13,054 nt of DNA, from assembly GCA_946056785.1 (NCBI GenBank), contig CAMGKS010000020.1:1-13054 (forward strand), written 5' to 3'. Numbering within the stretch: position 1 is the stretch's first letter; each line of letters opens with the position of its first letter. The notes beneath the pieces were generated by a model, which was not told the DNA's origin, did not search any database, and worked only from the letters and a program-made list of their open reading frames with translations. Source of the DNA: an uncultured Clostridia bacterium. GTDB taxonomy: Bacteria; Bacillota; Clostridia; Christensenellales; CAG-917. Of the stretch, positions 1 to 6,540 are shown piece after piece. The position numbers were made by a program, and so were the translations under genes.

Positions 1-28
1 AAGATAAAGCTGAAAAACATAATTGACT

Positions 29-487
29 TTATTTATGGTATGGCAGATTGTTTTTAATTGTCAAAGCTCTGTAAATCTGTTCGCAAAGCATAACACGGAA
101 AAGTTGGTGGGGAAAAGTCATTTTTGAAAACGACAGTCTCAGGGCAGCCGAATTTTTGATTTTATCGTCAAGTCCGTACGAGCCGCCTATAACAAACGTA
201 AATTCGCTTTCGCCCGAAACGCATTTGCTTTCGATAAACGAACTGAATTCTTTGCTGGATAACTGTTTGCCGTCTATATCGGTTGCAATTATAACGCCTT
301 TAAGTTTCGGAAAGATTTCGCCGCTTTCAAACGCAATTTGTTCCGCTTCTGTTTTGGACGGCGGAGCTTCGGGCAATTCGATAACCGTTATTTCCGCAAA
401 CCGTGATATTCTTTTTTTATATTCTTCGACGGCGGCTTTAAGAAAGTCGTCTTTGATTTTTCCGACGGCAACGATATTTATTTTCAT
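29..487 (-). CDS. rlmH: 23S rRNA (pseudouridine(1915)-N3)-methyltransferase RlmH
   Basis: SPOUT-family enzyme that uses S-adenosylmethionine to methylate N3 of pseudouridine 1915 in helix 69 of 23S rRNA in assembled 70S ribosomes. The 152-residue product has the usual family length. Seen directly: N-terminus KINIVAVGK, the SAM-knot glycine loop IGGSYG (about residues 100-105), and the C-terminal family signature with MTFPHQLFR, EQIYRA and the terminal PYHK. An in-frame ATG exists five codons upstream, but the ATG at 487 is preferred because it overlaps the stop of the upstream protease as ATGA and has GGGGG at 496-500, eight bases before it. It is the last visible gene of the minus-strand operon. 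A walJ-like gene and rlmH lying close together is a familiar Firmicutes arrangement; here two CPBP proteases sit between them. Confidence 0.96.
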   Translation of the reverse strand: MKINIVAVGKIKDDFLKAAVEEYKKRISRFAEITVIELPEAPPSKTEAEQIAFESGEIFPKLKGVIIATDIDGKQLSSKEFSSFIESKCVSGESEFTFVIGGSYGLDDKIKNSAALRLSFSKMTFPHQLFRVMLCEQIYRALTIKNNLPYHK

Positions 488-1494
488 CTTAATATCCCCC
501 ATATAAGAGTAAAGAGCGTAACGGTAACGCCGAGAATTATCGTGACAAAATTGTATACGTCACGCTTAACGTCAATTCCTACGTACGGCTCTTCCGGTTT
601 TATGACGTCCTCAAACGGATTAATCTCGTCGGTTTTAAAAAGCTGTTCTTTTCGGGCGTATTCTTTGTGCATATCCTTAAAAAGAAGAACGATTAAAACG
701 ATTGCAAGTGCAAACAGAGCGGCGAATATCATAAGCCCCAAAAAACCTGACGTAAGGAAATCGTAAAAGCTGTTGACAAAGCCGTACAACGCTCCGTTAT
801 TCTGTTCGGCATATCCCGATAAAACGGAAGAAAAATTGTTGAGAAAGTGAACGGTCATAGAAGGGAATATGCTGCCTGTGTAATAGCACATAAGCGCTAA
901 AATAATTCCGTCGAAAAAGGTGTATCCGGTTTGTCTGATGTTTTGGTGCATAAGAGAAAACATAAGGGCGGAAGTAATTACGATAAGCCATTTATTTTTC
1001 TTTTTTTCTCCTTCCGAAAAAGCGGCGAACAATAAACCTCTGTGAGTGACTTCTTCAAAAAATCCCGGTAAAACGGCGGTTATGAAAATTTGGAGAAAGA
1101 GCATTCCGACTGTTGAATAGTCGGTGTCGGACGGCGAATATTTAAACCCGATAAGATTGAGCATAACGTGCCAGAGCATCGAGATGAAAGTGGCGCAGAA
1201 AGTCATCAACACCCCTATGACGATTGAGCGAAGCCAATTTTTCCCCGACGTGTTTTTAAATCCGAAATCGGAAAAGGAGGTTTTTAAATTTTTAGATACG
1301 AAAAGCGAATAAAGCGTAACGGGAACGATTCCGAAAATTACGATTTGAATAACGGTTGAAAAAACGACGTCAATTTCCGTATCGTTTAGAGAAGTGCCAA
1401 ACGAAAAAGCGATTCGCACGACAAGAGTCAGGACAATTATAAAAAGGTAAATAAGCCATACCTTAGAACGCTTTGAAAACAAATCTTGCATCAT
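484..1494 (-). CDS. CPBP family intramembrane metalloprotease (second of tandem pair)
   Basis: Predicted polytopic membrane protein of the CPBP (CaaX protease/bacteriocin-processing; Abi) family, whose members are glutamate/histidine-dependent intramembrane proteases. In the 336-residue product the family motifs are visible: EEVTHR (E147, E148, R152), FSLMH (F179, H183) and HFLNN (H216, N220), each in or next to hydrophobic segments. Hydrophobic stretches occur near residues 13-32, 44-66, 88-112, 130-146, 169-185, 194-212, 250-273 and 313-333. A charged cytoplasmic-looking stretch (about 274-312) and one more membrane segment follow the catalytic core, as in the neighbour upstream. The start at 1494 gives an ATGA overlap with the upstream stop and has GGGG at 1500-1503; the ATG at 1527 would overlap the neighbour by 37 bases without such support. 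The substrate is unknown. Family assignment is firm; a role in processing a peptide or prenylated protein would be inference. Confidence 0.9.
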   Translation of the reverse strand: MMQDLFSKRSKVWLIYLFIIVLTLVVRIAFSFGTSLNDTEIDVVFSTVIQIVIFGIVPVTLYSLFVSKNLKTSFSDFGFKNTSGKNWLRSIVIGVLMTFCATFISMLWHVMLNLIGFKYSPSDTDYSTVGMLFLQIFITAVLPGFFEEVTHRGLLFAAFSEGEKKKNKWLIVITSALMFSLMHQNIRQTGYTFFDGIILALMCYYTGSIFPSMTVHFLNNFSSVLSGYAEQNNGALYGFVNSFYDFLTSGFLGLMIFAALFALAIVLIVLLFKDMHKEYARKEQLFKTDEINPFEDVIKPEEPYVGIDVKRDVYNFVTIILGVTVTLFTLIWGILR

Positions 1495-2555
1495 ACTAAC
1501 CCCAAAATCAAATTTATCAACCACCACAGCGTTACGAACCCGATTGCGATATATACGGAAGCCGCCTGCCCTTTGTTTGCCAAAGTTAAATCGTAATCGA
1601 TGCTGTCAGTCAAAGTGTTTTTAAAATTCGACCACCCTTTTTTTGTAAAGATACCGCCAAGGCATTTAAAATATTCGATCAAAAAATTATCTTTACGTTC
1701 CGATTGATTATGGAACGTAAAGGTATAATCGTCATACTCTAAGGTCGTCACGTCTTCCGCTTTTTTGCTGCTTGCTTTGTAAAACAGCAGCAAAAATAAA
1801 ACAAGAAGCATAATTCCTGCAATGAACATTGCCAGATAAATCAGATAGTTAAAACCGCCGAAGTCGAAAGACAGAAAATCGGGAGCGAAAGTCGATATCG
1901 TAAGCGATATAAGATTGTTTAAAAAGTGTATTATCACAGTACAAATGACGTTGCCCGAATATACGGCAACAACCGCAAGAACCGTTCCGAGGCAAAATTG
2001 ATAAACGGTTTGCAAAGGATTGAAATGCATAAAGGCAAACAAAAACGCACTTATAAACACTCCGAAAAACACTCCCTTTTCATTGAGCCCTTTGAGAATC
2101 GCCCCTCTTATAAGCCACTCTTCGCCAATGGCAGGGAGAAGTGCAATGATAAATATTGCCGCTATATAAGGAGCAGCTTCGGCTTCCGTAGGAACGGCAA
2201 TTGAGCCTTTATATCCCATAACGGAAAGCAGGTCGGAAAAAGCCGTAGCCAAAGGCAGAAAAGCGATAAGACAGGATATCGTAATAAGCGGCGTCAAAAG
2301 AACTTGTTTTGCGTTCAGCTTTTTGCTTAAACCGATTGCGTTTAAAAAATTAGTTTTTCTTAAACGGGAGTAGACGAGTATAACGACGATAACGGCAATT
2401 TGCGTAAGGGCGTATCCCACCCAATTTGCAACGGAAATTCCGCCAAAATAAACCGACGACGGCAAAACCGACGCTATTATAGAAACAAGACTCATTGCAA
2501 TCAGTGCAAAGATAAAAAGGTTTCCGCTTTCCGCTATATTGAATTTATTTTTCAT
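1491..2555 (-). CDS. CPBP family intramembrane metalloprotease (first of tandem pair)
   Basis: Second CPBP-family membrane protease, 354 residues. Catalytic motifs: EEWLIR (E145, E146, R150), FAFMH (F173, H177) and HFLNN (H210, N214). Membrane segments are evident near residues 12-30, 44-63, 85-103, 130-144, 162-178, 186-206, 236-259 and, after a polar stretch (about 260-330), at 334-353. The shared order (N-terminal helices, catalytic core, polar linker, last C-terminal helix) and the same HFLNN motif suggest that this and the downstream gene are an old tandem duplication, though the sequences have diverged widely. The start overlaps the stop of the metallo-hydrolase gene as ATGA, with GAGG at 2560-2563 as ribosome binding site. 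Members of this family often occur near bacteriocin genes, but no precursor peptide is visible here; a housekeeping or envelope role is equally possible. Confidence 0.9.
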   Translation of the reverse strand: MKNKFNIAESGNLFIFALIAMSLVSIIASVLPSSVYFGGISVANWVGYALTQIAVIVVILVYSRLRKTNFLNAIGLSKKLNAKQVLLTPLITISCLIAFLPLATAFSDLLSVMGYKGSIAVPTEAEAAPYIAAIFIIALLPAIGEEWLIRGAILKGLNEKGVFFGVFISAFLFAFMHFNPLQTVYQFCLGTVLAVVAVYSGNVICTVIIHFLNNLISLTISTFAPDFLSFDFGGFNYLIYLAMFIAGIMLLVLFLLLFYKASSKKAEDVTTLEYDDYTFTFHNQSERKDNFLIEYFKCLGGIFTKKGWSNFKNTLTDSIDYDLTLANKGQAASVYIAIGFVTLWWLINLILGLV

Positions 2556-3328
2556 TTTACCTCAAAAAGTAATGATTTTTCATTTTGGCTTAACGTAAAA
2601 ACAGATACGTTCGGATTTAAGGAAGCAAGCGTTTTTTCGGCGTTGTCTTTTGCAAGAAACGGCGTATTGTTTTCTTGCGAAATATGCCCTAATAAGACGG
2701 TGTTTAATCTTGCTCCGAAAACTTTTTTAAGTAGCAAGCCGCTGTCGGCGTTGGACAGATGCCCGGTTTGTCCCGCAATTCTCTTTTTCAGATAATAAGG
2801 ATAACTGCCTTCGTTAAGCATTTTATCGTCATAATTAGATTCGAGCAAAAGCAAATTGCATCCTTTTAAGTTATTGACAATTCCGTCGTTAATATGCCCT
2901 ATATCGGTGGCAACGGAAATTTTTTCTCCATTGTGATAAAAGCTGTATGCGACGGGATAAGCGGCGTCATGCGGAATTCGGAAAGGTTGCACCGTAACGT
3001 CTCCGATTTCAAAACCCAAATCGAAATTGTCGGTGTTACGTCTGTTTGGCAAATATCCGACTTTTTTCGACAACTCGGCATAAGTTCTGTCGTGACAAAC
3101 GATCGGCGTATGCAGAGCGATTTTGTTAAGTCCGGATATATGGTCGTTATGTTCGTGAGTAATTAAAACGCAATCTAAGTCGTTTATCGAAACGTTAAAA
3201 CAACTCAGTTCCGCTTTTAAAGCCGAAAGACTTATTCCGCAGTCAACGAGCACGGCGGTTTTATCGGTAGTTATTAAAGTAGCGTTTCCTCGGCTACCGC
3301 TTCTTAATGCGCACAATTTGAAGCTCAT
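2552..3328 (-). CDS. walJ: MBL-fold metallo-hydrolase, WalJ/YycJ type
   Basis: Metallo-beta-lactamase-fold phosphodiesterase-like protein of 258 residues, close to the usual size of the YycJ/WalJ/VicX group. Visible metal ligands: the THEHNDH motif (H58, H60, D62, H63), H120, TDIGH (D142) and H215 in LGHISQEN; the N-terminal SGSRGN and the VDCG turn (D29) are typical of this group. WalJ/YycJ is encoded in the WalRK two-component operon of many Firmicutes and has been linked to cell-wall homeostasis and to nuclease activity or DNA-repair coordination; the true substrate here cannot be read from sequence. No walRK genes lie upstream in this window: the gene leads the operon and faces away from the M14 peptidase. 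No Shine-Dalgarno precedes the ATG, and a TATAAT box lies six bases upstream, suggesting a leaderless transcript. The gene symbol is by family resemblance. Confidence 0.88.
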   Translation of the reverse strand: MSFKLCALRSGSRGNATLITTDKTAVLVDCGISLSALKAELSCFNVSINDLDCVLITHEHNDHISGLNKIALHTPIVCHDRTYAELSKKVGYLPNRRNTDNFDLGFEIGDVTVQPFRIPHDAAYPVAYSFYHNGEKISVATDIGHINDGIVNNLKGCNLLLLESNYDDKMLNEGSYPYYLKKRIAGQTGHLSNADSGLLLKKVFGARLNTVLLGHISQENNTPFLAKDNAEKTLASLNPNVSVFTLSQNEKSLLFEVK

Positions 3329-3334
3329 GATTTA

Positions 3335-3363
3335 ATTATAAATTAATTCGCAAAAAAGCACAA
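3335..3363 (-). promoter_or_regulatory. Predicted sigma-A-type promoter of the minus-strand operon
   Basis: Read on the minus strand, TTGTGC (3363-3358), a 17-base spacer and a perfect TATAAT (3340-3335). The -10 box ends six bases before the ATG at 3328, so a start site seven bases downstream would fall on the A of the ATG, giving a leaderless or nearly leaderless mRNA. No purine-rich ribosome binding site is present. The -35 box is poor (three of six matches) and the surroundings are AT-rich, so a chance match is possible. Confidence 0.5.
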
Positions 3364-3480
3364 TTAAACCGCCGCCATAAAAACCAAATCGGTTTGTAAT
3401 ATTTTTACGTTTTAGTCAGTCTGCGGCTTTTATAATGCATTTTTTCGTTTTATACAAAAAGAATTTGCGTAATAAACTTT

Positions 3481-3566
3481 GCTTTATTTCAAACGGCAAA
3501 AATATAGGACGTATAGCAGATAAAATTTCCGTTCAAAAATTCCGTTTGCAGATAAAATAAAGCCGC
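3481..3566. repeat. Small nested repeats in the divergent intergenic region
   Basis: Direct repeats GCAGATAAAAT at 3516-3526 and 3548-3558 flank a second pair, TTCCGTT at 3527-3533 and 3540-3546, giving an A-B-B-A layout. An inverted pair GCTTTATTT (3481-3489) and AAATAAAGC (3555-3563) encloses them, and GCGGCTTTTAT at 3422-3432 is nearly the complement of 3557-3566. The function is unknown: regulatory secondary structure, slippage remnants or chance in AT-rich DNA are all possible. Apart from these repeats and the promoters at its two ends, the 3329-3647 intergenic stretch shows no gene. Confidence 0.35.
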
Positions 3567-3613
3567 ACAAAAAATGACGTTTACGTTGACGAAAAAATTT
3601 AAAGTTTGGAACG

Positions 3614-3644
3614 TTATTGTAAAACGGCGTTTTACATATATAAT
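3614..3644 (+). promoter_or_regulatory. Predicted promoter of the M14 peptidase-tadA operon
   Basis: Two overlapping readings: TTATTG (3614-3619), 17-base spacer, TATATA (3637-3642); or TTGTAA (3617-3622), 16-base spacer, TATAAT (3639-3644). The ATG at 3648 follows only five or three bases later and there is no Shine-Dalgarno, so the transcript would begin at or just inside the start codon. The first reading fits a leaderless start better. Confidence 0.45.
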
Positions 3645-3647
3645 TCT

Positions 3648-4454
3648 ATGACGATTTATGAAAAGTATATTAAAAGAATTTTGCAATTAGAAAAAAATTT
3701 TCAGGTAACAACGTCGGGACGCAGCTTTCTTAACGCTCCGATATTTACGGTAAAACCGTTTGATACGAAGCCACGAGTTTTGATAACCGCCGCCATTCAT
3801 GCAAGAGAGTACGTAACGACTTTTATGCTGTTAGATTTAATCGAACGCTTCGGCAATCTGCCTATCGTATACGTGCCTATGGCAAACCCCGACGGAGTAA
3901 GGCTGGCAACGGAAGGGAGATCCTTTTACGAAACGTACAAAGAAAGATTGACCGATGCGGAAAGACAGGTTATAGAAACAAGCAATCTTTTGCTTTGGAA
4001 AGCAAATGCAAGATGCGTAGACTTAAACGTAAATTTCGACGCAGGTTGGGGCAAAGGCGAAAAAAACGCAACAAAAGCCGGAAGCGAAAATTATATAGGC
4101 GATAAGCCGTTTTCGGAGTTTGAAACCAAAGTTTTAAAACGCTTGTCGCTTGATAAAAAATGCGTTATATGTTATCATTCTTTGGGCGAAGAGATTTATT
4201 ACGGCTATAACAACGAAGTCGGAAAAGCCGAAGCGAAAATGCTTTCGGAAAAAACCGGATATGCGTACAAGACGGCAAAAGGCAGTCACGGCGGTCATAA
4301 AGATTGGTTTATAAAAAGCGGATTAGGAATAGGGCTGACGGTTGAAGTCGGGAGCGAAAATATGCGGCATCCTATAGGTATAGAAGAGGCAAAAAGGCTT
4401 GCCGACGAAAACGAAGGGATAAAGGAAGTTTTGAGAGAGTTTAAATATGTATGA
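3648..4454 (+). CDS. M14-family zinc carboxypeptidase-like peptidase, probable peptidoglycan-peptide endopeptidase
   Basis: Compact 268-residue protein with the M14 metallocarboxypeptidase fold. Zinc ligands are visible as HARE (H51, E54) and H177 in CYHSLGE; the general base is E233 in LTVEVG. Other family marks are ANPDGV (80-84), DLNVNF (125-130), the NYIGDKPFSEFET stretch (148-160) and GSHGGHKDW (212-220). At the place where carboxypeptidase A has Arg145 (DLNRNF in many members) there is Val128. Together with the overall pattern this points towards the gamma-D-glutamyl-diaminopimelate peptidase branch (ENP I/YqgT/MpaA-like), which trims cell-wall peptides, but that specificity is inferred. 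No signal peptide is seen, so it is probably cytoplasmic and may act in muropeptide recycling. The ATG at 3648 is preferred to the TTG at 3606 because a -10 box lies between them; neither has a Shine-Dalgarno. It overlaps tadA by eight bases. Confidence 0.85.
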   Translation: MTIYEKYIKRILQLEKNFQVTTSGRSFLNAPIFTVKPFDTKPRVLITAAIHAREYVTTFMLLDLIERFGNLPIVYVPMANPDGVRLATEGRSFYETYKERLTDAERQVIETSNLLLWKANARCVDLNVNFDAGWGKGEKNATKAGSENYIGDKPFSEFETKVLKRLSLDKKCVICYHSLGEEIYYGYNNEVGKAEAKMLSEKTGYAYKTAKGSHGGHKDWFIKSGLGIGLTVEVGSENMRHPIGIEEAKRLADENEGIKEVLREFKYV

Positions 4455-4905
4455 CGAAAAATTTATGTTAAGAGCTTTAAATCTTGCAAAAGAAGCGGAC
4501 GCATTGGACGAAGTGCCCGTCGGAGCCGTGATTGTCAAAGACGGAGAAATAATAGCCGAAGGCATAAACCGCAAGGAAAGAGATTTGGTAGCGACGCATC
4601 ACGCCGAAATGATAGCCATCGAAAAAGCCGCTAAAAAGTTGGGCAACTGGTGGCTTGAAGACTGCGAAATTTACGTGACTTTGGAGCCTTGTCCCATGTG
4701 CGCTATGGCAATAGTTTTATCTCGCATAAAGTCGGTGAATTTCGGAGCGTACGACCCGAAAAGCGGCGGAGCAGGCAGCGTTGTAAATATATTCGAAAAG
4801 GGCAAGTTCAATCACTATGTCGAATGTAGCGGCGGCTATATGGCGGCGGAATGCGGAAAAGTGTTAAGCGAATATTTTAAAAGAAAAAGGAAAAAAGATA
4901 AATAA
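4447..4905 (+). CDS. tadA: tRNA-specific adenosine-34 deaminase TadA
   Basis: Deaminates wobble adenosine 34 of tRNA-Arg(ACG) to inosine, allowing one tRNA to read CGU, CGC and CGA. The 152-residue product has normal family length and the complete zinc site: HAE (H52, catalytic proton-shuttling E54) and PCPMC (C82, C85). Further TadA marks are VPVGAVIV (23-30), N41, and the DPKSGGAGSV loop (103-112). GAGAGAG at 4433-4439 is a good ribosome binding site inside the end of the M14 peptidase gene, with which it overlaps by eight bases, so the two are probably translated from one mRNA. The C-terminus is strongly basic (KRKRKKDK), suiting tRNA binding. No SRP RNA or dnaX follows, unlike in Bacillus. 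No convincing terminator follows either. Confidence 0.96.
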   Translation: MYDEKFMLRALNLAKEADALDEVPVGAVIVKDGEIIAEGINRKERDLVATHHAEMIAIEKAAKKLGNWWLEDCEIYVTLEPCPMCAMAIVLSRIKSVNFGAYDPKSGGAGSVVNIFEKGKFNHYVECSGGYMAAECGKVLSEYFKRKRKKDK

Positions 4906-5216
4906 ACCGCAGACTAAGACTTTTGCGGAAATTAATTCGTCAATCGGAAATCGAACGGCGAGCGGTGCGGCTATGGCATTTTGATATTTAGCTTTACGTT
5001 CAGCCTTTATTAAATTTTCCGATAACAAAATAGCGGCAAAGAAGCCGACGGACGAAATTTAAACGTACGTTTTATTGCGTAATTAAGAAACTACAAATTA
5101 CGCCCGAACAAGAAAACGAGGTTAAAATACGGATATCGAAACTTATAGCTAAAACAAGAGATAATTTAATTAAAAGGGAAACAAGGCAAAGGGAAAAGGA
5201 AATTTATAATTTTTAA
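4904..5216 (+). pseudogene. Possible decayed coding sequence in the tadA to glmU-like gap
   Basis: No intact gene lies between 4906 and 5257. The frame starting at 4904 reads as protein-like sequence (residues such as FAEINSSIGNRTASG), is broken by TGA at 4982, continues (YLALRSAFIKFSDNK) to TAA at 5060, and a different frame from about 5082 encodes a charged, helix-like stretch (LQITPEQENEVKIRISKL, then a Lys/Arg/Glu-rich tail) ending at the TAA at 5214-5216. No start codon or ribosome binding site fits any of these pieces. This may be a gene inactivated by stops and a frameshift, or ordinary spacer whose coding look is chance. I do not recognise the family. I saw no SRP RNA signature, tRNA or riboswitch in this stretch. 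Confidence 0.25.
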
Positions 5217-5222
5217 ATTCAG

Positions 5223-5251
5223 TCAACAATTTCATTTCGGCGGCATAGAAT
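5223..5251 (+). promoter_or_regulatory. Predicted promoter of the glmU-like-pth-mfd operon
   Basis: TCAACA (5223-5228), 17-base spacer, TAGAAT (5246-5251), then six bases and the ATG at 5258. A start site seven bases after the -10 box would be the A of the ATG, again suggesting a leaderless message. No Shine-Dalgarno lies upstream. Four of six -35 and five of six -10 positions match the consensus. Confidence 0.45.
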
Positions 5252-5257
5252 AAATCT

Positions 5258-5965
5258 ATGTTAAAGGAATTTGTTTATCTTATCGAAACCGAAACGTCAA
5301 AGGATATGTTGCTCGGGAAAAGGACGAGAGAATATATCTTGCGTGAACTTGAAAAATATCCTATTGAAATCGTAGGCAGTGATTTTAACAACAGCCTTGA
5401 CCCTGTCGCAGAAATAACTTACGTACTGTATCTGGATATGCCTTTGGTTAAAAAAGAGACGCTCGAATACGTACGCGGGCAGATGACGGGAAAGGGGATA
5501 AACCGCTTGAATTTTTCAAACGGATATGCCGTAAGCCACAGCGGAGAGGGAAGAAATTATTTTTTGACGCTCGACGAATTTTTAAGGGCGGACAATGCAA
5601 AAAACAGATATAAAGTCTATGACGAATTGAGACGGCGCATTATCGACAGGCATCTTTTTAACGGAGTTAATATAGGTTCGCCCGCCGTCGAAATCGACGA
5701 TACCGTTATAATTAAGAGCGGGGCAAAAATAGAAGGGAATACCGCCATAAAAGGGAACAGCTATATAGGAAAAAGCTTGATTCGCTCATCTAACGTTTTT
5801 AACAGCGTTATAGGCGATGACGTTAACATAGAAAATTCATATATAAAAAATACAAATATTGCGGACGGAATAACGGTCGGGCCGTTTTCGGTAATCGAAT
5901 CTGAAGAAATAAAGAGCGACGTATTTGCTCACGGTTATATCAGTCGGCAAAGACAGAGGGAATAA
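5258..5965 (+). CDS. Truncated GlmU-like protein with partial left-handed beta-helix, probably non-catalytic
   Basis: A 235-residue protein resembling bifunctional GlmU (N-acetylglucosamine-1-phosphate uridyltransferase/glucosamine-1-phosphate acetyltransferase, about 450 residues) but half its length. Traces of the nucleotidyltransferase domain remain: GKRTREYILREL (20-31) resembles the segment after the NTP loop, and YLDMPLVKKETL (58-69) resembles the GDVPLL region, keeping D60. The GxGTRM nucleotide-binding loop is absent. The linker RRRIIDRHLFNGVNI (125-139) is a good match to the GlmU domain junction, followed by five or six hexapeptide turns (about 142-214). The chain ends before the region holding the acetyltransferase active site. 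Its position just before pth and mfd is where Firmicutes usually carry glmU (often with prs, not seen here), supporting descent from glmU. UDP-GlcNAc synthesis would have to be done by another gene; a regulatory or scaffold role is speculative. No Shine-Dalgarno is present. Confidence 0.8.
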   Translation: MLKEFVYLIETETSKDMLLGKRTREYILRELEKYPIEIVGSDFNNSLDPVAEITYVLYLDMPLVKKETLEYVRGQMTGKGINRLNFSNGYAVSHSGEGRNYFLTLDEFLRADNAKNRYKVYDELRRRIIDRHLFNGVNIGSPAVEIDDTVIIKSGAKIEGNTAIKGNSYIGKSLIRSSNVFNSVIGDDVNIENSYIKNTNIADGITVGPFSVIESEEIKSDVFAHGYISRQRQRE

Positions 5966-6540
5966 TGAAACTTATTGTAGGGCTTGGTAATCCGACGCCG
6001 AAGTACAGAAATACCTATCACAATTTAGGTTTTATGACAATCGATGAGATTGCAAAAATACTCGGTATGAAATTTTCAAAAGAAGAGTGTAAATCTAAAG
6101 TCGCCGTAAAAAGCGTCGGCGGTGAAGAGGTTGTTCTTGCAAAGCCGCAGACGTTCATGAATTTATCGGGAGAGGCGGTAAAGGAGCTTATGAGAAAATA
6201 CGGAACGTATCCCGAGGAGCTTCTTGTCATATACGACGACGTCGATATTCCCGTCGGCAGATTGAGACTCCGATTGGAAGGGTCTGGCGGAACGCATAAC
6301 GGCATGAGAAATATCGTAAGCGAAATTCATACGGAAAAATTCAACAGACTCAGGATAGGCTTTAAAGACAAAGACGTCGAAACCAAATCTGTCAACATGA
6401 TAGATAAGGTATTGTCGCCTATCGCCTATCAGGATAAAGAAAAAATCGGCACGGCAATAAGTAAAGCGGCGGCGGCTGTTTCAGATTGGGTGGAAAAAGG
6501 CACGACTTTGGAAAAGCTTATGCAGGAGTTGAACAGATGA
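5965..6540 (+). CDS. pth: Peptidyl-tRNA hydrolase
   Basis: Cleaves the ester bond of peptidyl-tRNAs that drop off the ribosome, freeing tRNA in the cytosol. The 191-residue protein has the standard length and motifs: VGLGNP with N9, catalytic H19 in TYHNLGF, KPQTFMNLSG, the YDDVDIPVG segment with its conserved Asp, and GSGGTHNGMRNI. The residue before the catalytic HN pair is Tyr where TRHN with Arg is common, a small variation. The ATG overlaps the upstream TAA by one base (TAATG) and AGAGGG at 5955-5960 is a clear ribosome binding site, so translation is likely coupled to the GlmU-like gene. The stop overlaps mfd as ATGA. Confidence 0.97.
   Translation: MKLIVGLGNPTPKYRNTYHNLGFMTIDEIAKILGMKFSKEECKSKVAVKSVGGEEVVLAKPQTFMNLSGEAVKELMRKYGTYPEELLVIYDDVDIPVGRLRLRLEGSGGTHNGMRNIVSEIHTEKFNRLRIGFKDKDVETKSVNMIDKVLSPIAYQDKEKIGTAISKAAAAVSDWVEKGTTLEKLMQELNR

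Noticed and set aside
1..28. Possible next gene on the minus strand, from an ATG at 20
   Set aside because: Only about six codons fit in the window and no ribosome binding site is visible.
1491..2555. Bacteriocin or immunity locus, suggested by the CPBP proteases
   Set aside because: No leader peptide with a double-glycine motif, ABC transporter or modification enzyme is nearby; the neighbours are housekeeping genes.
4907..4928. Possible terminator hairpin CCGCA ... TGCGG after tadA
   Set aside because: Only five base pairs with a 12-base loop and no T-run after it.
4906..5257. Small SRP RNA after tadA, as in Bacillus
   Set aside because: The conserved GGAAG...AGCAGC-type loop and matching stem are not present.
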